Position numbers and translations under genes: made by a program. The notes beneath the pieces were generated by a model that searched no databases, was not told the DNA's origin, and saw only the letters and a list, made by a program, of their open reading frames with translations. Positions 46,316 through 55,914 of a stretch of 64,000 nucleotides of DNA are shown one piece after another; within the stretch, counting starts at the first letter, position 1; every line of letters begins with the position of its first letter. This DNA comes from Rhizobium tibeticum (GTDB taxonomy: Bacteria; Pseudomonadota; Alphaproteobacteria; Rhizobiales; Rhizobiaceae), in assembly GCF_900110205.1 (NCBI RefSeq), contig NZ_FOCV01000001.1:310001-374000 (forward strand), written 5' to 3'.

Positions 46316-46690
46316 TCAGCTCATCTGCGCGATCACGGCCGGGAGATCGATGGGTTTTTCGGTATAGAAGTCTGCGCCCGCTGCCAGCGCGCGCCTGCGA
46401 TCCTCCTCTGCATCAGAGCCGGTGCAGACGCCAAGCCGGATGCGAGAAAACCGTGAGTCAGCGCGCAGCCGCGCGATCAGATCGAGGCCGCTATCGAGCG
46501 GCATGTAGAGGTCCACGATCAGCCCATCCGGCAATCGGTCGCCCTTCACGCATGCTTCCTCCAACGCCTGCATGGCACTCTCTGCCATGGAGAAACACAG
46601 CAGTGTGACGTCGATCTGCTGCTTCTTGCGCACATAGTCGGCGTAGAAGAGGTCATCTCCATTGTCGTCCACGTAAAATATTGTCGGCAT
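46316..46690 (-). CDS. Single-domain response regulator
   Basis: 124 residues from MPTIFYVDDNGDD. Receiver with DD (8-9), acceptor Asp60 (LIVDLYMPLDSGLD) and Lys in YTEKPID. No output domain, as in CheY-like or Rcp1-like regulators. Divergent from the large FixL-like kinase gene that starts 172 bases away, and so a possible partner of it. Confidence 0.88.
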   Translation of the reverse strand: MPTIFYVDDNGDDLFYADYVRKKQQIDVTLLCFSMAESAMQALEEACVKGDRLPDGLIVDLYMPLDSGLDLIARLRADSRFSRIRLGVCTGSDAEEDRRRALAAGADFYTEKPIDLPAVIAQMS

Positions 46691-46862
46691 ATTGATCCGT
46701 TCGAACCGTCGGGCTTCCACTATGCCCCAGGATCGGGCAGCGCGAAAATCCAAATACGCATCCTTGCAGGCGCACGGGGAAAGCTCTCCCGATCTCAACG
46801 AACCGTATTGAAGTTTTCAAATTTCCAGAACTAGATGAGCGCACAAAAACGGGAGAGACCGC

Positions 46863-49010
46863 GTGCCAGAGCCGATCCAGGCTGCGAGTGCCGATATCCT
46901 TCGCCGGCAACGGCAGTACCGGTTCGTCGTCGTGGCGATCGGTGCCCTCCTCGTTGCGCTCGGGGTGATCGTGATCGTCGCATGGATCAGACAGATCCAA
47001 CCCATTCTCTCCGTGCTGCCCGGCTTTTCGGGAATGGCCTTGAATACGGCCCTCTGCTTTGCGCTCTCCGGGCTCGGCCTCATCTGCTCCGTTCAATCGG
47101 GTCAGCGCAGCCACATGCTGGCATTCCTGCTCTTCAGCCTGGCAGTAGCAATGAGCGGGCAGCGGCTGATCGAGATCGTCTTCGTTGGAGATCAGACACA
47201 GATCATCGAGCACTTTCTCGCCGGGTTGATTGTCGAGCCGGCCTTCACTGCAAGGATTGACCGCGGCATGGCGCCCAATACAGCGGTCGTCTTCTTCGTT
47301 GCCAATCTCTCGCTCGCCTTCGCGCTGTCCGGCCGCGAGGAACGAGCGCAGCTCGTGCAGGAGCTCGTCGGCTATGTCGTCATCGGCCTCGGCATGGCAG
47401 CGCTTGCCGGCTATGCGACGCGGTCCGAACACGGCTATCAATGGGGCGCCAGTATCGGCATGGCCGTCCATACGGCGGCCGGACTGGTGCTGCTCGGCTC
47501 CGCGATGCTCGCGCGCTCCTGGTGGGTGAAGCCGGAGAGCGGCGGCCGCATGCCAATCTGGCTGCCGGCTGTCATTTGCCTTACCGGCCTTTTCGTCGAT
47601 CTCTACACACCGCTTGGCGTGGCAAACGGCATTCTCTACGTGCCTCTCGTGCTGGCCTCACTGTGGTTCGGCAACAAGAATGCGCCCTTCTCCTTCGCGT
47701 TCGCCTGCTCCGTCCTCGTGTCTCTGGGATTCTTTGCGGTCGATCGGGAGGGTGTCGGCTACTGGTACGAGGCCACCAACCGGGCGATCACAATAGCGAC
47801 GCTCTGGTTGGTCGCCCTGCTGGTCTTCTATTTCCTCCGCAAGAGCAGCAGCCTGAACGCGGAGCGCATTCGCTTCGACAGCGTCACTCGAAACACGCCC
47901 AACGCTGTCATCGCCACAAACGCGCAAGGAGTGATCTCGCTGTTCAATCCGGCAGCGGAGGCAATGTTTGGCTATGCCGCAAAGGAAGCAATCGGCCAGA
48001 ACGTGCGACTGCTGATGCCGGAGCCCTATCACTCCCAGCATGACGACTATCTCGATCGGTACGCCCGGACCGGCGAAAAGCATATCCTCGGGACGACGCG
48101 GTCGGTTTCCGGCAGGCGCAAGAACGGCGAGGTATTTCCTCTCGATCTCTCCGTCAGCAGGCTCGCCACCGACACCACCATCACCTTCGTCGGCATCCTT
48201 CGTGACATCACCGATCGGGTCGCACACGAAGAGCAGCTCAAAACGATGTTCCGTCGACTACAGGCCTATACGGTGGATCTCGAGCGCAGCAACGCCGACC
48301 TCGATGAATTCGCCTACATTGCCTCGCACGATCTGAAGGAACCGCTGCGCGGCCTGCACAACCACTCGCGATTTCTGTTGGAAGACTATGAAAAGCAGCT
48401 CGACGAGGACGGCGTGCGGCGCCTCAACCGCCTCGTTCTGCTCAGCCAGCGGATGGAAAAGCTCGTCAACGACCTGCTCTATTTCTCGCGCATCGGCCGA
48501 CAGCAGCTGGCGGTCAAGCGCAGCGATGTCAATGCGATCGTCAGGGACGTCGTTTCGACGATGGAGCTCTATCTCGAAGAGCGGCATGCGAAGGTTGAGG
48601 TCGAGGGTCGCCTTCCCGAAATCGTCTGCGATGCGCTGCGGCTGACCGAGGTCTACCGCAATCTGATCACCAATGCTGTCAAATACAATGACAAGCCCGA
48701 GCCGCGCGTGTCGATCGGGCATATCGAGCACTTCACCGGCAACGACGGAACCTCGGCGCGCGACGTCTTTTTCGTCAGAGACAATGGCAAAGGCATTCCG
48801 GCGGAGTTCCACGAGGACATTTTTCGTATTTTCAAACGGCTGGAAAAGCCTAAGGATTCCGATGACGGAACGGGCGCAGGCCTGACATTCGTGCGCAAGA
48901 TCATTGCGCGACACAAGGGCGATATCTGGCTCGAATCCGAGCTCGGCCAGGGAACGACCTTCTATTTCACACTGGGCCACAACCGAGAGGACCAGCATGT
49001 CACAGCGTGA
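46863..49010 (+). CDS. Membrane histidine kinase with FixL-type haem PAS domain
   Basis: 715 residues from GTG 46863, behind GGGAGAG. About eight N-terminal membrane helices (about 20-325) form a MASE-like sensory module. A PAS domain follows (about 338-452), then a HisKA helix (IASHDLKEPLRGLHNHSRF, His489) and an ATPase domain (VYRNLITNAVKYND; DNGKGIP; GTGAGLTFV). The PAS matches FixL without a gap at the four key haem-pocket positions: His393 (proximal ligand), Arg399, His407 and Arg413. Oxygen or another diatomic gas is the likely ligand; this is inferred from FixL and untested. The stop overlaps the next receiver gene by 14 bases. Confidence 0.88.
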   Translation: MPEPIQAASADILRRQRQYRFVVVAIGALLVALGVIVIVAWIRQIQPILSVLPGFSGMALNTALCFALSGLGLICSVQSGQRSHMLAFLLFSLAVAMSGQRLIEIVFVGDQTQIIEHFLAGLIVEPAFTARIDRGMAPNTAVVFFVANLSLAFALSGREERAQLVQELVGYVVIGLGMAALAGYATRSEHGYQWGASIGMAVHTAAGLVLLGSAMLARSWWVKPESGGRMPIWLPAVICLTGLFVDLYTPLGVANGILYVPLVLASLWFGNKNAPFSFAFACSVLVSLGFFAVDREGVGYWYEATNRAITIATLWLVALLVFYFLRKSSSLNAERIRFDSVTRNTPNAVIATNAQGVISLFNPAAEAMFGYAAKEAIGQNVRLLMPEPYHSQHDDYLDRYARTGEKHILGTTRSVSGRRKNGEVFPLDLSVSRLATDTTITFVGILRDITDRVAHEEQLKTMFRRLQAYTVDLERSNADLDEFAYIASHDLKEPLRGLHNHSRFLLEDYEKQLDEDGVRRLNRLVLLSQRMEKLVNDLLYFSRIGRQQLAVKRSDVNAIVRDVVSTMELYLEERHAKVEVEGRLPEIVCDALRLTEVYRNLITNAVKYNDKPEPRVSIGHIEHFTGNDGTSARDVFFVRDNGKGIPAEFHEDIFRIFKRLEKPKDSDDGTGAGLTFVRKIIARHKGDIWLESELGQGTTFYFTLGHNREDQHVTA

Positions 49011-49432
49011 GACACAGCCGATCCTCATTGTCGAAGACAGCGAGGACGATTTCGAGGCGACGCTTCGGGCCTTTCAGCGCGCTAAATTGAAGAATCCCGT
49101 CCGCTGGGCGGCGTCCGGCCACGAGGCACTGGAAGCTTTGGCGGTCATGACGCCGCGGCCGGGCCTGATCCTGCTGGACCTCAACATGCCCGGCCTCGAC
49201 GGTCGCAAGACGCTGGAGGCGATCAAATCCAATCCGGACTGGCGTAAGATTCCGGTCGTGATCCTGACGACATCCGATGGAGCGGGACATCGAAGGATGC
49301 TACGCGCTCGGCGCCAATACCTATGTGCAGAAGCCGGTGGACCTCGACGGCCTGTTCGCCGCCATACAGCGGCTGAAGGAATACTGGTTCGAGATCGCAA
49401 TCCTGCCCGTGGATGGGGACAGCCGTGGCTGA
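48997..49432 (+). pseudogene. Single-domain response regulator with a frameshift
   Basis: It starts MSQRETQPILIVEDSEDDFEAT (GAGAGG upstream) and reads as a receiver up to VVILTTSD. The frame then shifts near 49278-49280, where two bases appear lost or one gained. The second frame continues ERDIEGCYALGANTYVQKPVDL to a stop at 49432 and restores the conserved Lys and end of the domain. Without correction the first frame runs 189 residues into the next gene. The cause is either a real inactivating change or a sequencing error. In an intact form it would be the direct partner of the FixL-like kinase. Confidence 0.75.
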
Positions 49433-51041
49433 CGACTGCGCCATACTCATCGTCGACGACAATGTCGACGACCGCGAATTCTATCGGCGCATGCTCGCGC
49501 GCGTGGCCGAAGCTGGCTACAGCGTCCGCGAGGCCGAGAATGGCGACGAAGGCCTTGCACTGAGCGAACAGCAACGTCCGGACTGCATCCTGCTGGACTA
49601 TTCCCTGCCCGGCCGCAACGGCATCGGTGTGCTGGAGGAAATCCTGAAGCAGGATCCGACCGCCAATGTCGTCATGCTGACCGGCCAGGGGAGCGAGACT
49701 GTCGCCGTCGAGGTGATGAAGGCCGGCGCCCGCGACTATTTGACGAAGGACGCGCTCTCCCCGCAAGCGCTCCACTGGTGCATTCAGAACGCCATCATGC
49801 ACGGCAACCTCGAAGCCAAGCTGGAGCAGAAGCGCCAGTCGCTCGAAATCTTCACGCGCGCCATGGCCCACGATCTCAAAGAACCGCTGCGCACGATCAA
49901 ATCATTCAGCAAGATCCTCCAGGTTTCCCCGACGCTATCCGACGAGGACCGCGAACTGCTGCACTATGTCCTCGGCGCCGCCGACCACATGGAAGACCTC
50001 ATCGTCAAGGTTTCCGGCTTCACCAAACTGGAGGTTTCGGGCGAGCTCGAATTGAAGCCCGTCGCGCTTTCGACAGCGATCGAACGGGTGGAGAGCAATC
50101 TTCGCGAACAGATCGCCAGTTCGAGGGCGTCGATCTCCTATGGCGATCTGCCAGACGTGATGGGCGATGCCACCTTACTGGTGCAATTGCTGCAAAACCT
50201 CGTTTCGAATGCAATCCGTTATTGCGCCGACCGTCCCGAAGTCCGTGTCTCCGCCGAAAGCGATGGCGCCATATGCCGCCTTGCCCTGCAGGACAACGGT
50301 CCCGGTGTCGACCCCGAACACCGGGAGGTCATCTTCCAGCCGTTCAAACGGCTGGTGGGCCGCGGCGTCGACGGCACCGGCCTTGGACTTGCCATCTGTC
50401 GGCGCATTGTGCAACTGCACGGCGGCGCGATCTGGTGCGAAGCCAAGGAGCCTGTCGGATCCACCTTCATCGTCGAGCTGCCGCTTGCCCGCCCTGCTGC
50501 CACTGCTTCGACAACTGTGCCGGATGGGCAGGGCGCCAAAACGGTATCGCCCCCGCCGGAAGGATCGGCCAGGCTGGCCGAGGTTCTGCTTGTCGAGGAT
50601 AGTCCGGCGGACGTCCAACTCCTGAAGATTAAGCTGATGCAACGCGCCAAGGTCAGCTTCAACCTTCACGTCGCCGCCAACGGCCGCGACGCAATGCGGC
50701 TTCTGCAGGAGCGCGCGACCGCCGATGGCGCGCCCGGGATCGACCTGATGCTGCTCGACATCAACATGCCGATCATGGACGGTTTCGAGGTTCTCGACGC
50801 GCTTTCGGCAGACACGCAGCTGAAGAGCATCCCGGTTTGCATCCTGAGCACCTCCAGCGACGAAGATGACATCCAGCGCGCCAAGAACCTCGGCGCAAGC
50901 GCCTACATGATCAAGCCGCCAACCCTCCAGCAATTCCGGGAGGTCCTGGACGGTCTCGACCATTTGGATTTGCAGCCGCGCGGAGATGGCCTAGTTCTTT
51001 ATGCGGAACATTCGAGGCAAACTCCAATTATGACGGCATGA
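49425..51041 (+). CDS. Hybrid signalling protein: receiver - histidine kinase - receiver
   Basis: 538 residues from GTG 49425, which overlaps the upstream stop; ATG 49413 is the alternative. N-terminal receiver with acceptor Asp58 (CILLDYSLPGRNG). HisKA helix with His149 (FTRAMAHDLKEPLRTIKSF) and ATPase domain (DNGPGVD; GTGLGLAICRRIVQLHGG). A Thr/Pro linker leads to a C-terminal receiver (LMLLDINMPIMDGFEV). No membrane helix. This reversed order, with a receiver first, suits a relay protein that takes phosphate in and passes it on. Part of the kinase/receiver cluster with the two preceding genes. Confidence 0.9.
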   Translation: MADDCAILIVDDNVDDREFYRRMLARVAEAGYSVREAENGDEGLALSEQQRPDCILLDYSLPGRNGIGVLEEILKQDPTANVVMLTGQGSETVAVEVMKAGARDYLTKDALSPQALHWCIQNAIMHGNLEAKLEQKRQSLEIFTRAMAHDLKEPLRTIKSFSKILQVSPTLSDEDRELLHYVLGAADHMEDLIVKVSGFTKLEVSGELELKPVALSTAIERVESNLREQIASSRASISYGDLPDVMGDATLLVQLLQNLVSNAIRYCADRPEVRVSAESDGAICRLALQDNGPGVDPEHREVIFQPFKRLVGRGVDGTGLGLAICRRIVQLHGGAIWCEAKEPVGSTFIVELPLARPAATASTTVPDGQGAKTVSPPPEGSARLAEVLLVEDSPADVQLLKIKLMQRAKVSFNLHVAANGRDAMRLLQERATADGAPGIDLMLLDINMPIMDGFEVLDALSADTQLKSIPVCILSTSSDEDDIQRAKNLGASAYMIKPPTLQQFREVLDGLDHLDLQPRGDGLVLYAEHSRQTPIMTA

Positions 51042-51103
51042 CGTTTATACTCGCACTGATTCTGGCGCTCACGACGCCTTCCAACCCATCCGGACTGTGC
51101 TCA

Positions 51104-52660
51104 ATGGTATCTGGCATCCATCACGTCACCCTCCTTACCCGAAAGGTGCAGGCAAACGTGGACTTCTACGCGGGGTTTCTTGGCATGCGGCTGGTCAAGC
51201 AGACCGCCGGTTTTGAAGATGCTACACAGCTTCATCTCTTCTATGGGGACACCATAGGCAGCCCGGGATCGCTCGTGACGTTCCTGGTATGGGAGGACGG
51301 TTCACCCGGCCGCGTCGGCCACGGCCAGATCGGTGAGCTGTCACTGGCGATCGATCCTGCCAGCATCGGCTATTGGCTCACCCGCTGCATGAGTTTCGGG
51401 CTTCGCTCGGACGGTCCGGCCGATGAGTTTGGCGAACCCGTTCTGCGCCTGAAAGACCCCGATAACATCATCATCAAGCTCGCCGGCGCCCGCGATCTGA
51501 AATCACCGGCCGCCTGGGATGGCGCGGGCGTGCCGGTCGAGCACGCCGTTCAACGGGTGCGCGGCGTCACCATGCTGACGGAGAAACCGGCCGAAAGCCG
51601 TGACTTCGTGGAGCGCCATTTCGGCTACCGTTTCCAGGCCAACCACGGCAACGTCGACCGGCTTGTCTCGCAATCGGGGGATATTGTCGACATCAGGAAT
51701 GCCCAGGGCTTCTGGTCTGGCGCGCCGGGCACCGGGACGGCCGATCACGTCGCGTTCCGCGCCGCCGACGAAAAGCAACTTCACAAGGTCCACGATGCAC
51801 TGAAGGAGGACGGCGCTGCGGCGACGAACCTGCACGATCGCAAATACTTCGAATCGCTCTATGCCCGCGAGCCGGGTGGCACGCTGATCGAACTGGCGAC
51901 AGACAAGCCCGGCATGACGGTGGACGAGCCGCAGCCAACGCTCGGCACCAAGCTCTTCGTTCCCAAGGATCCGATCACCGACCTCAAGGACCTAAAGGTC
52001 TTGCTGCCGCAGTTTTCGATGCCCGGCGAGCCCCGCGTCAACTATCGCGACCTGCCCTTTGTGCACCGCTTCTACACGCCGCCGGACCCTGACGGCAGCG
52101 TCTTCGTGCTGTTGCACGGCTCGGGCGGGAACGAGACGACGCTGATGCCCCTGCTGCACGAGGCTGCCCCGCGTGCCACGCTGCTGGGCGTGCGCGGACG
52201 CGCGACCGAGGAAGGTATTCCGCGCTGGTACAAGCGCATCACGCCGTTCTCCTTCGATCAGGACGATATCAAGAGCGAAGCCGAAGCCTTCGCCGCCTTC
52301 ATCGAAGGCGCCGTGTCGTCGTACGGCCTGGATCCGAAGAGGATCGTCTATGTCGGCTATTCCAACGGCGCGAACCTGCTCAACTCGCTCCTCTATCTGC
52401 ATCCGAATCTCGTGCACAAAGCGGTTCTGTTGCGCTCCATGCCGGTCCTGAAGACGTTTCCACACGCCGATCTCAAGGGCACCGATCTTCTGGTCATCAG
52501 CGGCAAGACGGATGCTTACGGCAAGTATGCCAGCGAGCTCGAAACGCGTCTGAAGCAATCGGGAGCGACCGTCGATTCGGACGTCATCTCGGGCGGACAC
52601 GATCTCGGCGACGCCGACGTTTCGATCATCCAGAAATGGCTGTCACACCAAATCAACTGA
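51104..52660 (+). CDS. VOC ring-cleaving-dioxygenase-like protein fused to an alpha/beta-hydrolase
   Basis: 518 residues from MVSGIHHVTLLTRKV; a 22-residue upstream extension is less plausible. Residues about 1-310 hold two VOC (glyoxalase/bleomycin-type) repeats with metal-ligand candidates (IHHVTLL; GGTLIELATD), as in MhqO-type proteins. Residues about 330-518 form a carboxylesterase with Ser420 (GYSNGAN), Asp470 (GKTDAYG) and His499 (GGHDLGD). In Bacillus the same two activities are separate genes (mhqO, mhqD) that answer quinone stress. The fusion suggests one enzyme for quinone or catechol detoxification; the substrate is inferred. Confidence 0.85.
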   Translation: MVSGIHHVTLLTRKVQANVDFYAGFLGMRLVKQTAGFEDATQLHLFYGDTIGSPGSLVTFLVWEDGSPGRVGHGQIGELSLAIDPASIGYWLTRCMSFGLRSDGPADEFGEPVLRLKDPDNIIIKLAGARDLKSPAAWDGAGVPVEHAVQRVRGVTMLTEKPAESRDFVERHFGYRFQANHGNVDRLVSQSGDIVDIRNAQGFWSGAPGTGTADHVAFRAADEKQLHKVHDALKEDGAAATNLHDRKYFESLYAREPGGTLIELATDKPGMTVDEPQPTLGTKLFVPKDPITDLKDLKVLLPQFSMPGEPRVNYRDLPFVHRFYTPPDPDGSVFVLLHGSGGNETTLMPLLHEAAPRATLLGVRGRATEEGIPRWYKRITPFSFDQDDIKSEAEAFAAFIEGAVSSYGLDPKRIVYVGYSNGANLLNSLLYLHPNLVHKAVLLRSMPVLKTFPHADLKGTDLLVISGKTDAYGKYASELETRLKQSGATVDSDVISGGHDLGDADVSIIQKWLSHQIN

Positions 52661-53396
52661 CTTGGAGGTGACTTCAAGCGAGGCGGGCATGGCGCGCGAT
52701 TCGCCAGGCAGCATCAACGCAAGCATCGTCCCCGGGTGCGAGCACCAGCGGTCGCTTGCCTTTCAAGCACGCTTCCCCCGGGCTGCTCAAGGCCTTCCGC
52801 AAACCCACGTCTTCGTGTTGCCGCAATGTAGCAACCAGGTCTGTGCGACGTCTTCCGCGAACAACCGTCTATTGATTTATCTGAAGCGGGCAGTGAACAA
52901 AGGCCAAACGACCCTTCAGGGGGCGAAATCCAATTTCATCTCGTATCCGAACAGTGATCTCCGAGGCGCTGGAGCTACCAATTATTGCCACCCAGAAGGA
53001 TGCTTCTGTTTATTTCTCCGTAGATCTGAAGGAGCCTGTATCATCTATTACAACGCATCAATTATGGAAATAACCCACCACCCACATTATAAGATCTATA
53101 CTATATGTCTTAACAATTTTACATAAGTTCTCCATTGAGAAGCCAAAGCAACATTTAGCGGTTCGTGATATAGAATTTTATAGATTAATTTTGACTATTC
53201 TTTCCACACAAGGCTGCGACTTAACATAAAAACTATATTTATATTAACTTCATATCTACTTAAGGCAAGAAATTACCACATTCGTCTGCGAACTGCTCCA
53301 GCTGTTCTATTTTGCTGCACCGCAAAAATGCGCCTTGCCGAAGCGGGATCCCAGCCCTATCCTCGCTTCGACATCGATCGCAGAAGGGGAAATTGA
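52661..53396. other. AT-rich non-coding spacer upstream of the polysaccharide cassette
   Basis: A 736-base stretch with no supportable gene. The part from about 53040 to 53280 is strikingly AT-rich (for example CATTATAAGATCTATACTATATG), in sharp contrast to the flanking GC-rich genes. A 154-residue frame at 52662-53126 has no protein-like character and is rejected. The spacer likely holds promoters and, given its composition, a binding region for an H-NS-like silencer (Ros/MucR class) or a transfer boundary; both are guesses. Confidence 0.5.
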
Positions 53397-54314
53397 ATGC
53401 CTCCTCGGCCCGTGGACATCAGCCTGATCATCTCGTCGAGAAATCGGGCCTATGGACTGACGAACTGCCTGGATGCCGTTTCTGATGCCGCCCGCCAGGC
53501 AGACTATTTGAGACTTGAACTGGTCTTCGTGGACAATGGGTCCACAGACGAGACGTCCGAGGTCGTTCGCCAGTGGGCGTCGACCGCTCCGATCAAGACC
53601 AACCTGATCTACGAGGCCAAACCGGGTCTCGCCGTCGCACGCAATGCGGGGCTCAACGCCGCCAGGGGACGCATCCTCGCCTTTACCGACGACGATTGCG
53701 AGATCTTCCCCGACTATTTCAGCACGCTTGCGGCGCTTTTCAGCTCGGATACGGAGATGGTCATGCGCGGCGGCCGGATCGAGCTTGGCGATACACGCGA
53801 CCTGCCGGTGACGATCAAGCCCGAGATGGAACCTGCGGTACTGACCAGCGACCTGCATGCCGGCGGCTTCGTTCATGGCGCCAACATGGCGTTTCCTTAT
53901 GCGCTGGTCGAGAAGATCGGCCTCTTCGATACTCGCTTCGGGGCCGGATCGCCGTTCCGCTCCGGAGAGGATACCGACTATGTGCACCGCGCCTTCAATG
54001 CCGGTGTGCGTGTCGAATATCTGCCTGATTTTGCCGTCAAGCACTTCCATGGGCGTCGCGAGCTCGCGGACATCAAGCGCCTCCAGACCGGCTACGCCTT
54101 CGGCAACGGAGCCCTGTACGCCAAATATCTCTTCGATCGCCGCTCAAACATGCGCGGCATGCTGCGCTGGGAAATCCGCCAGGCGATCATGGAAGCCATG
54201 GGGCGCCAAAAACTCAACGAGGAACTCGGCCTGAGCTACCGCAGCCAGCTTCGTGACAACCTTACCGGCATGCTCGCTTATTGGCGGGCTCCAAAGGCAA
54301 GGCAGCCCGCCTGA
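53397..54314 (+). CDS. Family 2 glycosyltransferase
   Basis: 305 residues from MPPRPVDISLIISSRNRAYG, with AGGGGAAATTG upstream. GT-A fold pattern: VFVDNGSTDETSEVV, ARNAGLNAARGRILAFTDDDCEI (DDD metal motif near 98-100), and a later GAGSPFRSGEDTDYVHRA acidic site. A soluble, membrane-associated enzyme that adds one sugar to a lipid-linked precursor. First of a three-gene cassette. Confidence 0.92.
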   Translation: MPPRPVDISLIISSRNRAYGLTNCLDAVSDAARQADYLRLELVFVDNGSTDETSEVVRQWASTAPIKTNLIYEAKPGLAVARNAGLNAARGRILAFTDDDCEIFPDYFSTLAALFSSDTEMVMRGGRIELGDTRDLPVTIKPEMEPAVLTSDLHAGGFVHGANMAFPYALVEKIGLFDTRFGAGSPFRSGEDTDYVHRAFNAGVRVEYLPDFAVKHFHGRRELADIKRLQTGYAFGNGALYAKYLFDRRSNMRGMLRWEIRQAIMEAMGRQKLNEELGLSYRSQLRDNLTGMLAYWRAPKARQPA

Positions 54315-54382
54315 GGCAGCCGCAACGCCGCCAACTGAACCAACGCGCAAGCCTTTGCGAACCAAATTCGATGGGATAATGC

Positions 54383-55873
54383 ATGGCCGATACGGCAATT
54401 GCCCACGCCGAGCTTAAGAAGAAAACCGCGCTCTCCGTCCTGTGGTCGGTCATCCGGGTGGCCTGGAGCACGATCGCAACCTTTGTGATCTTCGTCATCC
54501 TTGCGCGCATTCTCGGCCCCGGCGATTTCGGCACCTTTGCGCTTGCAAGCCTGTTCGTGGAAATCGGCCGTGTGCTTGCCTATGCTGGCCTCGGGGATGC
54601 TGTTACACGCCAGCTCGATCTCGACGAGGAGCTTGCCGACACGACCTTCTGGGCGACGATCGCCTTCAGCGGCATCGTTGCCTCGCTGGTGTTCTTCTTT
54701 GCGCCCTATTACGGCGATCTGGTGCGCGATCCGTCCGTTTCCGGCATTCTTCGCTGGCTCGCGCCGCTGCTTCCGATTTCCTCGCTGGCGGTCATCCACA
54801 ATGCTCGCCTCGCCCGTGAATTTGGACACAAGAGCCTCGCCGGGCAGGCAATTGCCGCGAGCCTGCTGTCCGGCATCACAGCCGTCGTCTGCGCCTTTCT
54901 CGGTTGGGGCGTATGGGCGCTCGTCGCGCAGACCGCAGTCAACGCTGCCGTGACCGTGCTGCTCGGGTGGTTCTACTACCCCTGGATGCCGAAGTTTCGC
55001 TTCAACGTCACGATGTTCCGCTCCGTCTTCCTCTTCAGCATCAGCCTCGTCGTCACCCAGCTGATGTGGATGTTGCTCGCCCGCGTACAGGACATCTTCA
55101 TTTCGCGCTGGTTCGGCCCGGTCGAAGTCGGCCGTTATCGCATTGCCTGGCGGCTGATCGAGCTGATCGGCCAGGCGGTGCTTGCGCCGATCGGCAGCGT
55201 GTCGCTCGTCACGCTGTCGCGCTTGCAGAATGACGCCACCGCCTTCCGCAATGCCTACAACAAGATCGTCGGTGCAGCCGCGCTCGGCACCATTCCTTTG
55301 CTGCTTGGCTTCGGCGCCTTGTCCAACGACATGATCGCGCTGCTCTTCGGCAACAAATGGGGCAATGCCGGAGACATTGCGACGGTGCTGGTGCTGATGG
55401 CGGTTCCCTTCGTCATGAACTTCTTCGCCTCATCCGCGCTCTCTGCGGTCAATCGGGCGGAATCGATCCTTTCCGTCGCCGCCTTACAGCTCGTGACGAC
55501 GCTGATCCTCACCTGGCTGCTCGTTCCCTACGGCGTCGTTGCAGTTGCGGCGGGCTATACGCTGCGTGCCTGGCTGACAATGCCCTATCAGCAATATGTC
55601 CTGGCACGATATGCACACATCGACGCCAAAAGCACGCTGAAGGCCGTCGCCCTGCCGTTCTGCGGCGCTGCACTCATGGCCGTCTGCGTCTGGTTTGCGC
55701 ATCCCGTCATCCTGGCACACGTTCACAACCGCTGGCTGACGCTCGGCCTTAGCATCGGCCTTGGCGGAGCAATCTACCTTGCCTTCCTGCCGATCTTCGG
55801 CCGCTCGGTCATCCGCCCCTACATCGCACTCGCCATGTCCCTCAACCCATTCCGCAAACAGGCCGAAGCATAG
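54383..55873 (+). CDS. Polysaccharide flippase (Wzx/MATE-like)
   Basis: 496 residues, twelve to fourteen membrane helices. The N-terminus SVLWSVIRVAWSTIATFVIFVILARILGPGDFGTFALA is typical of oligosaccharide flippases (Polysacc_synt family). It flips an undecaprenyl-linked repeat unit across the inner membrane. It lies 68 bases after the glycosyltransferase and 41 bases before the pyruvyl transferase. Confidence 0.93.
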   Translation: MADTAIAHAELKKKTALSVLWSVIRVAWSTIATFVIFVILARILGPGDFGTFALASLFVEIGRVLAYAGLGDAVTRQLDLDEELADTTFWATIAFSGIVASLVFFFAPYYGDLVRDPSVSGILRWLAPLLPISSLAVIHNARLAREFGHKSLAGQAIAASLLSGITAVVCAFLGWGVWALVAQTAVNAAVTVLLGWFYYPWMPKFRFNVTMFRSVFLFSISLVVTQLMWMLLARVQDIFISRWFGPVEVGRYRIAWRLIELIGQAVLAPIGSVSLVTLSRLQNDATAFRNAYNKIVGAAALGTIPLLLGFGALSNDMIALLFGNKWGNAGDIATVLVLMAVPFVMNFFASSALSAVNRAESILSVAALQLVTTLILTWLLVPYGVVAVAAGYTLRAWLTMPYQQYVLARYAHIDAKSTLKAVALPFCGAALMAVCVWFAHPVILAHVHNRWLTLGLSIGLGGAIYLAFLPIFGRSVIRPYIALAMSLNPFRKQAEA

Positions 55874-55914
55874 CCACTTGCATGGACCACTTGTCCGCAA
55901 ACAAGGAGCATTTA

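Noticed and set aside
52662..53126. A 154-codon frame after the VOC-hydrolase gene
   Set aside because: Composition drifts to AT-rich, there is no family motif and no ribosome-binding site; treated as non-coding.
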